This document shows positions 56,649 through 64,000 of a stretch of DNA of 64,000 nucleotides, piece by piece; positions within the stretch are counted from its first letter, which is position 1; each line of letters opens with the position of its first letter. The notes below the pieces were generated by a model. It did not search any database. It was not told the DNA's origin and saw nothing but the letters and a program-made list of their open reading frames with translations. The position numbers and the translations under genes were made by a program. Location: positions 1 through 64,000 of the forward strand of contig NZ_FOOX01000015.1 in the NCBI RefSeq assembly GCF_900113335.1, in the 5' to 3' direction. This stretch comes from Desulfotruncus arcticus DSM 17038 (GTDB lineage Bacteria; Bacillota; Desulfotomaculia; Desulfotomaculales; Desulfallaceae).

Positions 56649-59228
56649 TTGCTTAAAGTACGCAGCAAAAGATTTTCACTACTAATGGCTCTCGTGTTCG
56701 CGTTCACCATGGTGTTCCCCTGGGGCGCAGCATTTGCGGCCGATTACGATTCCAATGTCCCAGTAGTAGACGATGACAAGATACAGGATCTGGAAACAGT
56801 AACAGTTCAACTGGATCCTGGCGAAGTAAGTGAAGGCGCTCGTTTAACCATGCGGTTGCCAAGTGATTTTGAATTTGTAGATAAAGACGGTAATGCAATG
56901 ACCCAGGCTGATTGGTCAAAAACCAGTGTAGCTGGTGGCGTTTATCAGTATGGTACCAATGGTACGGATGGTATCAAAAATATAATTTCAGTTCCCGAGA
57001 ATTACCGTGGGGACACCAACGCCTTATGGGGCGCTGGAATGCTTGAAATTAAAAAATTGGCTGACAATGAAATCCAGTTGACTGTTGCTGGTACTCCTGA
57101 TCCCGGCGCAGATGGATATTTCTCCTTCAAATTAGGCGCCGTGTACGTTGATGAAGGATTTGACGGCGATATCGAGATGACACTTGACGGTACTGGTGGA
57201 TTTGATGACGGTACACTTACAGTCGGTCGGGTAACCGGTGGCGAAGTTGACATTGATGTAATTGACGCACCCAACTTCGGCGACGACACCAGTGCAGACG
57301 ACCCTGTGGTCATCAGATTTAAAGAAGACCGGGCCGGCGGTCTGGCTGACGGCGAAGACGAATCCATCAAGCTGGTCCTGCCGGACGGGTTTGAGTGGGC
57401 CAACGTATCCGCCAAAGCTGTAGAGAGCCCCTTGTCCAAAGCAGAAGGGTACGTAGCCGATGCAGAGGATTTGATTGGTGATGTTGTAGATAACGATATA
57501 TTCACTGCCATTAAGAACTCTGATGACGAGGCTGAATTTGATACTGCTAAATCAGATGCTTTAACCGAACTTAGCAATGAGTATACTGCTGCTGGTGCCT
57601 TGGGTACCTTAAGCGGTGACAGAGCACAAACTGCTTTAGAAAAGGCATACGATGCGGTAGACGACGTTGAGTATTCTGATATCCAAACCAAAGCTACAAC
57701 ATACGGCGTTGAATCGATCTGGGGCGAGAACCCATTTGAAAATGGCGCTGAACTTTATGTTGATGGCGACGAGTTAATCATTGATACCAGCAGCTTTGAT
57801 GGAACAAACGAAGATTCTTGCTTCGAAATCAGAGTAGGTATCAAGGTTGAGGATGAAACCGATGCTGAAACCGGTGATGTCATCGCCAAGGTTAAAGGTG
57901 AAACCACATGTACGCAAAGCGAAATCGTAGTCGGTACCTACGGTGACTATGATGTAACTATGGAAACCGGTGATGTGCCCACCATTTACGCCGGACAGCT
58001 TGAACAAATCATTGCCGATGTCAAGGTTAACGAATCTGTAGCAGGCAGCATGACAGAAGGTCGTTCCCTGCTGCTGACCCTGCCCGCAGGGGCCAAGTGG
58101 GGTCAGGACGCTGACATGGACGAAGACGATGATAACAAAGCCAGCTTGGAATATGTAGGCTTGGTTGGTGACGACGGACGTACTGCCAAGTGGAGAGTTA
58201 ACGGTGAATCCTCAAATGATGCCGGCGAGCTGAAACTGGGCGACATGGAAGTAATGGTTGAGCCCGGCTTTGAAGGCGACCTGGTGGCTGAAGTTGGCGG
58301 CACAATGCCCGTCGATGTGGATGAAATCACTCTGGCCAAGGTAGTACCTGCGGTTAAAGTAAGTGCAGAAAAAGTAGACGGCTTAATCATCGGTCGTGAC
58401 GCCCAGGATGTTGGTGACATTACCATCACCGAAGCCGCTGACGGTCTGATTAAAGACGGTGAAGACCTAGTAATCGATCTGCCGAGAGGCGTAGCATTTA
58501 CTGGTGAACCTGAAGTTACCGTAACCGAAGGCGACCTGGAAATCGACGATGTAAGCATTAAAGACGACGACAGCGATGAAGATAATCTGCTGGTCATCGG
58601 CATCAATGATGCCAGCGCCGAAGCCAGCACCATCGTTATCAGCGGTATCCAGTACTCCTTGGACCGCACCGTTGCTGAAGGCGACATCAAAGTATCCGTT
58701 AAAGGCTCTGCCGTTAACGAAGTAAACGACGAAGACGCGGTTAAAGACGAAATTCCCACTGAAGAATGGGATGCCCGTGACATTGACGAAGACGGCGACG
58801 ATGAAGGCTTAGTCTTCCCGCAGAAAGAAGATGCCGCTGTAGTAGTAAACGCTTCCGTGGGTACTCCCGCACCGACGGATCAGAAGCTGACCACCACCAT
58901 TACTCTTGGTGACAACGGCAGCTACATCTCCGACGGCCGGATCATGGTCCAGCTGCGTGACGCCGCTACTGCGCTGGGTGTAGAACCGCAGAACATCTTC
59001 TGGGATAATGCCACCAAGAGCGCTACCTTTGTTAAAGGCGAACGCGTTGTACAAATCACTGTTGGTGACCCGCAGGTCAAGCTGAACGGCACTGCCCTGC
59101 CCACCGACAAGGGCGCGGAAATCAAGGACGGCCGGACCTTTGTATCCCTGTCCGCAGCCGGAGTTGCCCTGAATGCTGTTACTGCCTGGGACAACGACAC
59201 CAAGACCGCTACCCTGACTGTCAAGTAA
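56649..59228 (+). CDS. Acidic surface (S-layer-like) protein with C-terminal stalk domain
   Basis: An 859-aa exported protein starting at TTG 56649 behind AAGGAGGG. Signal peptide 1-30 (ending AFA). The body is beta-rich and very acidic, with long Asp/Glu runs (KDDDSDEDNLLV, DIDEDGDDEGLVF) and one helical insert (about 255-345, SPLSKAEGYVADAEDLIGD...). The last 115 residues form a copper amine oxidase N-terminal-type domain (SYISDGRIMVQLRDAATALGVEP). No SLH domain. A paralogue lies at 60723. Strong ribosome site, long leader and two ECF promoters suggest an abundant cell-surface layer protein; this role is inferred. Confidence 0.85.
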   Translation: MLKVRSKRFSLLMALVFAFTMVFPWGAAFAADYDSNVPVVDDDKIQDLETVTVQLDPGEVSEGARLTMRLPSDFEFVDKDGNAMTQADWSKTSVAGGVYQYGTNGTDGIKNIISVPENYRGDTNALWGAGMLEIKKLADNEIQLTVAGTPDPGADGYFSFKLGAVYVDEGFDGDIEMTLDGTGGFDDGTLTVGRVTGGEVDIDVIDAPNFGDDTSADDPVVIRFKEDRAGGLADGEDESIKLVLPDGFEWANVSAKAVESPLSKAEGYVADAEDLIGDVVDNDIFTAIKNSDDEAEFDTAKSDALTELSNEYTAAGALGTLSGDRAQTALEKAYDAVDDVEYSDIQTKATTYGVESIWGENPFENGAELYVDGDELIIDTSSFDGTNEDSCFEIRVGIKVEDETDAETGDVIAKVKGETTCTQSEIVVGTYGDYDVTMETGDVPTIYAGQLEQIIADVKVNESVAGSMTEGRSLLLTLPAGAKWGQDADMDEDDDNKASLEYVGLVGDDGRTAKWRVNGESSNDAGELKLGDMEVMVEPGFEGDLVAEVGGTMPVDVDEITLAKVVPAVKVSAEKVDGLIIGRDAQDVGDITITEAADGLIKDGEDLVIDLPRGVAFTGEPEVTVTEGDLEIDDVSIKDDDSDEDNLLVIGINDASAEASTIVISGIQYSLDRTVAEGDIKVSVKGSAVNEVNDEDAVKDEIPTEEWDARDIDEDGDDEGLVFPQKEDAAVVVNASVGTPAPTDQKLTTTITLGDNGSYISDGRIMVQLRDAATALGVEPQNIFWDNATKSATFVKGERVVQITVGDPQVKLNGTALPTDKGAEIKDGRTFVSLSAAGVALNAVTAWDNDTKTATLTVK

Positions 59229-59245
59229 TTGACTGATTGAAAAAT

Positions 59246-59284
59246 AAATAAGCCTGGGTCTTCGGGCCCGGGCTTATTTTTATC
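59246..59284 (+). terminator. Terminator of the first surface-protein gene
   Basis: AATAAGCCTGGG pairs with CCCGGGCTTATT and is followed by TTT. Confidence 0.85.
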
Positions 59285-59370
59285 GCCAACATATTGACAA
59301 GCATATAAAAACCAAGTAAAGTTAACCTAGTAAACTATTAAGTTAATTAACAAAGGATGGAGGTGTGGAT

Positions 59371-60465
59371 GTGCGGAAAATAATGTTTTTGGCAGCTTTT
59401 GTTGTGGTTTTAATGGGGTTTTGCTTTTCCAATGCTTTGGCAGCGGAACAGCCTGATACTTCAATGAAATTATCGTTAAAAGAAGCCATTGACATGGCTG
59501 CGAAAAACAATACGGGAATTAAGATTCAAAAGGAAGTGACCGAACAAGCAAAGGACAAAAGGGAAAGCGCAGTCAAGGATGTTAAAAATTTTACACCTGA
59601 CGGTGGCGCTTCGCCGGAAATTGAAGCGGCATACTCCAGCTTACTGCAGGCCGATTTGAGTTACAATATGCAGCGTAAAGAAATAGAGAACCAAACTGAT
59701 GAACTTACACTTAATGTGTATGGCAAGTATATGGAAATTAGATCTCTTGAAGAAAAGACTAAAGCTTTACAGAAAACAATGGAAGAAATGGAATGGAAAA
59801 AAAATACCGCCCGTGTTCAGTTAGGTGTAGGGGTAATGGCTACTACCAGCATGGTCGGAGTGGATGCCGAACTGCAGCAGGCGCAATCAGATCTGGCAAG
59901 TGTTAAAGATGAAATAGACAAAGCATATGTGGAATTGAACAAGTATTTGGGTTTAAACCCGGAAGATCGGCCGGAGTTGACCGATTCCATTCCCTATGAA
60001 CCCATGGAAGTTGATGATGTAGATTTCGATGCTGAAAGAGCTGTAAATAATAGCATTGATATATGGCAGGCTCTGCAGAAAATTACCCTTGAGAGAAAAG
60101 ACCTTTTGATGGTAAATAATGATTACAAGGTAGAAAAACACGACATTGATATTGCAGAAATGAATATGACACAAGCTAAAGACGAATTACGCAAACAAGT
60201 GCATCTTTTATATCATGATATCAACACTATGCAGGAATCAATAAAGGCTGTAGAACAAGGTATTCAATCGGCTAAAGAAGCATTGCGGGTGAAAAACGTG
60301 GAATTCGAAGTTGGTATGGCCAGCAAAGGTGATGTTTTAACTGCTGAAAAAAACCTTGCGAATGCTGAAAAGAGTCTTGTTGAATTAAAGTATAATCATG
60401 CGGTGGCAGTGGCCAATTACCGCAATTTTATCGGACGGAGCATTTTGCCCAACGAAAAAGCATAA
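59371..60465 (+). CDS. TolC-family (outer membrane efflux-like) exported protein
   Basis: A 364-aa protein starting at GTG 59371 after GGATGGAGG. Signal peptide 1-24 (ending ALA). Two long helical halves follow the OEP/TolC pattern: LSLKEAIDMAAKNNTGIKIQKEV, AELQQAQSDLASVKDEIDKAYVELNKYLGL, then EFEVGMASKGDVLTAEKNLANAEKSLVELKYNHAVAVANYRNFIG. In diderm bacteria TolC forms the outer-membrane channel. Here it lies between two surface-layer genes in an apparent monoderm spore-former, so its role may be structural. It is shorter than E. coli TolC. Confidence 0.82.
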   Translation: MRKIMFLAAFVVVLMGFCFSNALAAEQPDTSMKLSLKEAIDMAAKNNTGIKIQKEVTEQAKDKRESAVKDVKNFTPDGGASPEIEAAYSSLLQADLSYNMQRKEIENQTDELTLNVYGKYMEIRSLEEKTKALQKTMEEMEWKKNTARVQLGVGVMATTSMVGVDAELQQAQSDLASVKDEIDKAYVELNKYLGLNPEDRPELTDSIPYEPMEVDDVDFDAERAVNNSIDIWQALQKITLERKDLLMVNNDYKVEKHDIDIAEMNMTQAKDELRKQVHLLYHDINTMQESIKAVEQGIQSAKEALRVKNVEFEVGMASKGDVLTAEKNLANAEKSLVELKYNHAVAVANYRNFIGRSILPNEKA

Positions 60466-60493
60466 AAACACAGAGATAATTAGTTTTGATTTT

Positions 60494-60517
60494 GAGCGTA
60501 GCTTACGCTCTTTTTTT
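60494..60517 (+). terminator. Terminator after the TolC-family gene
   Basis: GAGCGTA and TACGCTC pair around GCT, followed by seven T. Confidence 0.85.
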
Positions 60518-60722
60518 ATTGTAAAAAAAATTTTGAAAATTAATTTTTGTGGCAGGAATCTAAAATTTAATATTGAAAATAAAATAAATCTTCAAAAAAA
60601 AGTTGCAGAGGGGGTGGGTGATATTGACGGAGCGAAAGAGGGTTGGTACATATGAATGACTGCTCACTCAAAAAAGTTGCGATTTTTCGGAATAGTTTTC
60701 TATCATAGAAGGAGGTTTTGGG

Positions 60723-63473
60723 GTGAAAGTTAGAAATAAAAAAATCTGTTTGGCTGTTGCACTAATATTTTTGTTAAACATAATTGCCCCCCTTGGGGCC
60801 TTTGCCAGTGATGTTGAAGTATTGGACATACCGGTGGTTGATGATGATAAAGTGCAAAAACTGGGGACGGTGTTTTCAACAGAGTCGCCTGGAAAGGTAC
60901 AGCCAGATGATAGTGCTATATTGCGTTTACCGGAAGACTTTAAATATATGAATACAGATGATGTAGATGCAGACATTAATGACACTGCCAATGTAATGAG
61001 CGAAGATGACTGGAATACTTTAACAGTTGATGGAGTCGAACTTGGAGTGGTTGGCGCAGTATATGCGGGACAGGTTGATTACCATGGTACACAAATACCG
61101 GTAGCAATGATTCCGGTGGATAAGTCTGTGAAACTGGGTAATAAAGATACGAACTATTTTGAATGGCCGGTTAAAGTTTCAGGTGAGAAAAACAGTGTTT
61201 TTTCTTTATGGCCGGATGGGCACTATCACCTAAACACAGGAATTACTGTCGAAAAATTAGGCGACAATGAAATAAAAATAGAAACGCATGATCTGACTCC
61301 TGCTGGTACTCCGCTGAATGACGGATTGGACGGTCCTGATCCCGGTTGTTCAACTTACATGTATGTACACAATGGAGCTATATATGTTGATGAAGGATTT
61401 GACGGTACTATATTGGCAACCATTGATGCTCCTTCAGGAAGTAGTATTGCTTCGGGGGAAGTACCTATCGGCCGCGTGTCTGGTGGCGAAGTGGATATCG
61501 AAGTAATGGATGCGCCCAACTTTGGTGACGACACCAGTACAGACGACCCGGTGGTCATCAGATTTAAAGAAGACCGGGCCGGTGCCCTGGCTGACGGCGA
61601 AGACGAGTCCATTAAACTGGTCCTGCCGGACGGTTTTGAGTGGGCCAATGTATCCGCCAAGGCCGTAGAGAGTCCCTTGTCTGAAGCAGAAGGCTATGTA
61701 GCCGATGCGGAGGATTTGATAGGTGATGTAGTGGATAACAGCATATTCACTAATATTAAGAAAGCTGCTGATGAAGCTGCATTTAATACTGCTAAATCAA
61801 ATGCTTTAACCGAAATTAACAATGAGTATACTGCAGCTGGTGGCTTGGGTACCTTAAGCGGCGACAGGGCAAAAACAGCTTTAGAAGATGCATACGATGC
61901 AGTAGACGATATTGACTATTCTGATATCAAAGCTACACCTACGACATATGGCGTTGAATCGATCTGGGGTGACAACCCATTTGAAAATGGTGCTGAACTC
62001 TATGTTGATGGCGATGAGTTAATTATTGACACAAATAGCTTTGCTGGAACAAGCGAAGAATCATGTTTCGAAATCAGAGTAGGTATTAAGGTAGAGGACG
62101 AAACCGATGCCAAAACCGGTGATGTCATCGCCAAGGTTGATGGCGAAACCACCTGCCCGCAAAGTGAAATTGTGGTTGGCCACTACGGTAACTATGATGT
62201 CAAGATGGAAACCGGTGACGTGCCTACCATTTACGCCGGTCAGCTTGAGCAAATCATTGCCGATATCAAGGTTAATGAATCCGTAGCAGGCAGCATGGTT
62301 GATGGCCGTTCCCTGCTCCTGACTCTGCCCAACGGGGCCAAGTGGGGTCAGGATGCCGACATGGACAGTGATGATGACAACAAAGCCAGCTTGGAATATG
62401 TAGGCTTGGTCGGCGACGACGGCCGTACAGCCAAGTGGAGCGTTAACGGCGTATCCACAAACGATGCCGGCGAACTGACCCTGGGCGACATAGAAGTAAT
62501 GGTTGAGCCCGGCTTTGAAGGCGACCTGGTAGCTGAAGTGGGCGGTACACTGGCCGTTGACGCGGATGAAATCACCCTGGCCAAGGTAGTTCCCGCGGTT
62601 AAAGTAGCTGCAGAAAAAGTAGACGGTTTAATCATCGGCCGCGACGCCCAGGATGTTGGTGACATTACCATCACTGAAGCCGACGCCGGTCTGATTAAAG
62701 CCGGTGAGGACCTGGTAATCGACCTGCCGAGGGGCGTACAGTTTGCAGGCGAACCTGAAGTTAAAGTGACCGAAGGCGACCTGGAAATCGACGATGTAAG
62801 CGTTAAAGACGACGACAGCGATGAAGACAATCTGCTGGTAATCGGCATCAATGATGACAGCATCGAAGCCGGCACCATCGTTATCAGCGGTATCCAGTAC
62901 TCCTTGGACCGCACCGTTGCTGAAGGCGACATCAAAGTATCCGTTAAAGGCTCTGCCATTAACGAAGTAAATGACGCAGATGCGGTTAAAGACGAAATTC
63001 CCACCGACGAATGGGATGCCCGTGACATCGACGAAGACGGCGACGATGAAGGTTTGGTCTTTCCGCAGCAAGAAGATGCTGCTGTAATAGTAAACGCTTA
63101 CGTGGGCACACCGGCCCCGGCGGAGCAGAAGCTGACCACCACCATTACCCTTGGTGACAACGGCAGCTACATCTCCGACGGACGGATCATGGTCCAGCTG
63201 CGTGACGCCGCTACTGCGCTGGGTGTAGAACCGCAGAACATCTTCTGGGATAATGCCACCAAGAGCGCTACCTTTGTTAAAGGTGAACGCGTCGTACAGA
63301 TCACTGTAGGTGATCCGCAGGTAAAGTTGAACGGTACCGCTCTGCCAACAGATAAGGGTGCTGAAATTAAAGACGGCCGGACCTTTGTATCCCTGTCCGC
63401 AGCCGGAGTTGCCTTGAATGCTGTTACTGCCTGGGACAACGACACCAAGACAGCTGCCCTGACTGTTAAGTAA
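60723..63473 (+). CDS. Acidic surface (S-layer-like) protein, paralogue
   Basis: A 916-aa exported protein starting at GTG 60723 with GGAGG (60711-60715) before it. The first 250 residues differ from the paralogue at 56649, but from the motif GGEVDIEVMDAPNFGDDTS onward the two align almost without gaps, including the helical insert and the C-terminal stalk domain. Identity is patchy at DNA level: identical blocks of about 100 bp alternate with blocks carrying only synonymous changes. It probably builds the same surface structure as its twin. No strong ECF promoter was found before it. Confidence 0.85.
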   Translation: MKVRNKKICLAVALIFLLNIIAPLGAFASDVEVLDIPVVDDDKVQKLGTVFSTESPGKVQPDDSAILRLPEDFKYMNTDDVDADINDTANVMSEDDWNTLTVDGVELGVVGAVYAGQVDYHGTQIPVAMIPVDKSVKLGNKDTNYFEWPVKVSGEKNSVFSLWPDGHYHLNTGITVEKLGDNEIKIETHDLTPAGTPLNDGLDGPDPGCSTYMYVHNGAIYVDEGFDGTILATIDAPSGSSIASGEVPIGRVSGGEVDIEVMDAPNFGDDTSTDDPVVIRFKEDRAGALADGEDESIKLVLPDGFEWANVSAKAVESPLSEAEGYVADAEDLIGDVVDNSIFTNIKKAADEAAFNTAKSNALTEINNEYTAAGGLGTLSGDRAKTALEDAYDAVDDIDYSDIKATPTTYGVESIWGDNPFENGAELYVDGDELIIDTNSFAGTSEESCFEIRVGIKVEDETDAKTGDVIAKVDGETTCPQSEIVVGHYGNYDVKMETGDVPTIYAGQLEQIIADIKVNESVAGSMVDGRSLLLTLPNGAKWGQDADMDSDDDNKASLEYVGLVGDDGRTAKWSVNGVSTNDAGELTLGDIEVMVEPGFEGDLVAEVGGTLAVDADEITLAKVVPAVKVAAEKVDGLIIGRDAQDVGDITITEADAGLIKAGEDLVIDLPRGVQFAGEPEVKVTEGDLEIDDVSVKDDDSDEDNLLVIGINDDSIEAGTIVISGIQYSLDRTVAEGDIKVSVKGSAINEVNDADAVKDEIPTDEWDARDIDEDGDDEGLVFPQQEDAAVIVNAYVGTPAPAEQKLTTTITLGDNGSYISDGRIMVQLRDAATALGVEPQNIFWDNATKSATFVKGERVVQITVGDPQVKLNGTALPTDKGAEIKDGRTFVSLSAAGVALNAVTAWDNDTKTAALTVK

Positions 63474-63490
63474 TTATCTGATTGAACATC

Positions 63491-63528
63491 AAATAAGCCC
63501 GGGTTTTAGGCGCCCGGGCTTATTTTTA
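63491..63528 (+). terminator. Terminator of the second surface-protein gene
   Basis: AATAAGCCCGGG and CCCGGGCTTATT pair and are followed by TTTT. It resembles the terminator at 59246, so the paralogy extends past the stop. Confidence 0.85.
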
Positions 63529-63535
63529 TCAATTG

Positions 63536-63588
63536 AAAAGTGCAAAAAAACCGGGCATTGCTTGATGTCCGGTTTTTTTGTACTTTTA
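63536..63588. terminator. Second hairpin terminator
   Basis: AAAAGTGCAAAAAAACCGG pairs with CCGGTTTTTTTGTACTTTT, one mismatch pair, around GCATTGCTTGATGT. A- and T-runs flank the CCGG core. Confidence 0.75.
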
Positions 63589-63607
63589 TAACTTTTTTTT
63601 ATAAAAA

Positions 63608-63636
63608 GAAACAAAATAGTTATTTTTTGCGTCTAA
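63608..63636 (+). promoter_or_regulatory. ECF promoter of the last gene
   Basis: GAAAC and CGTCTAA with exactly 17 bases between GAAAC and CGTCTA, the same spacing as the three promoters around 56 kb. It lies 34 bases before the ATG at 63670. Confidence 0.75.
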
Positions 63637-63669
63637 ATACAGTAATTAATTTTGGGGGAGGCACTATAT

Positions 63670-64000
63670 ATGTTGAGGAAAACTATTTGCCTGGTTATTT
63701 TTATGCTGCTTTGTATTTCTGCCGCATTACCCGCCGTTGCTGCTGAAAACTACAAGGCTGACACCGTAACGCTAAAGTTAAACGATACAAATGCCCTGGT
63801 AGACGGGGCCGCACATAAAATGGGGGCTGTTCCTCGCACCATTGATGGTATAACCATGATTCCGCTGCGCTTTATTGCTGAAATTTTCGGCGCACAGATA
63901 AACTGGGATACCGGGACAAATGAGATTACTATTAAACAAGAGGATAATACCATTTGCCTGGAGCCGGGCAGTGATAAGGCTGTGATAAACGGCAAATCCC
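63670..64000 (+). CDS. Exported stalk-domain protein, 5' part (runs off the window)
   Basis: The frame opens at ATG 63670 after GGGGGAGG and is still open at base 64000 (110 codons). It has a signal peptide (LRKTICLVIFMLLCISAALPAVAA) and a copper amine oxidase N-terminal-type domain (VDGAAHKMGAVPRTIDGITMIPLRFIAEIFGAQINWD). This is the fourth protein with that domain in the window and is preceded by an ECF promoter. Function unknown; probably another surface component. Confidence 0.8.
   Translation, partial: MLRKTICLVIFMLLCISAALPAVAAENYKADTVTLKLNDTNALVDGAAHKMGAVPRTIDGITMIPLRFIAEIFGAQINWDTGTNEITIKQEDNTICLEPGSDKAVINGKS

Noticed and set aside
57002..57691. Long minus-strand ORF (229 codons) opposite the first surface-protein gene, and similar ones at 58103-58783 and 62348-63028
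   Set aside because: Ser/Thr-rich products arise from the complement of Asp/Glu-rich codons; they recur at the same place in both paralogues and have no ribosome site.
60508..60565. GAAAA-N17-AATCTA considered as a fifth ECF promoter, before the second surface-protein gene
   Set aside because: Spacing fits but both boxes deviate; not supported without expression data.

Overview
The window reads as the chromosome of a strictly anaerobic, endospore-forming Firmicute of the Desulfotomaculum/Pelotomaculum type (Clostridia, Peptococcaceae-like). This is an inference. It rests on the order F1Fo-ATPase operon - murA - spoIID - spoIIID - mbl, on a Na+-pumping decarboxylase subunit, a tungsten/molybdenum aldehyde:ferredoxin oxidoreductase, four sigma-54 activators, SLH and 'copper amine oxidase N-terminal' surface domains, and many GTG/TTG starts behind strong GGAGG sites. 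No rRNA, tRNA, CRISPR array or intact insertion sequence was seen.

Layout. 1-1.3 kb: the 3' end of a decarboxylase beta subunit and a PIN-domain toxin/antitoxin pair. 1.4-15.5 kb: a catabolic region with a CBS-PAS sigma-54 activator, an IclR regulator, a TAXI-type TRAP uptake system (receptor, DUF1850, fused permease), a two-subunit class I CoA-transferase, a GntR/UTRA regulator, a class-I glutamine amidotransferase-like hydrolase, a second TRAP-like permease and an AtuA (DUF1446)/DUF4387 pair. A palindrome TTATAACATGTTATAA occurs twice and in partial form once more around the GntR gene, which suggests its regulon. 16-36 kb: an amine/GABA catabolic region with an APC permease, a sigma-54 activator, a MoaD-like protein, GABA aminotransferase, aldehyde ferredoxin oxidoreductase, putrescine aminotransferase, aldehyde dehydrogenase, a Na+/solute symporter, an agmatinase-family ureohydrolase, a GAF/PAS sigma-54 activator, glutamate dehydrogenase with a tiny Cys-rich protein, and a fourth sigma-54 activator. 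Read together, the genes can take agmatine to putrescine, 4-aminobutanal, GABA, succinate semialdehyde and succinate. Glutamate dehydrogenase would recycle the amino acceptor and the tungsto-enzyme would deliver reduced ferredoxin. Two good -24/-12 promoters lie before the APC permease and the putrescine aminotransferase.

35.9-43.4 kb: complete atp operon (atpZ-I-B-E-F-H-A-G-D-C), with dispersed repeats inserted in two of its gaps. 43.5-49.7 kb: murA, two exported proteins with SCP2-like domains, spoIID, a 41-aa basic ORF, spoIIID, mbl. 50-64 kb: cell-surface region with a large SLH-anchored subtilase, an ECF sigma/anti-sigma pair, two acidic paralogous surface proteins, a TolC-family protein between them, and a further stalk-domain protein running off the right edge.

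The strongest new signal is a set of four matching promoters (GGAAC or GAAAC, exactly 17 bases, then TGTCTA or CGTCTA). One lies before the ECF sigma gene, two in tandem before the first surface protein and one before the last gene. This defines a likely self-amplifying sigma regulon for the cell surface. Other notable signals are TGAGACA sites shared between the agmatinase-linked activator gene and the putrescine aminotransferase promoter, a 120-bp double-hairpin element in inverted orientation on both sides of the 26-kb catabolic region, a dispersed heptad repeat (GGAGTCA) in six intergenic places, and gene-conversion mosaicism between the two surface-protein genes.
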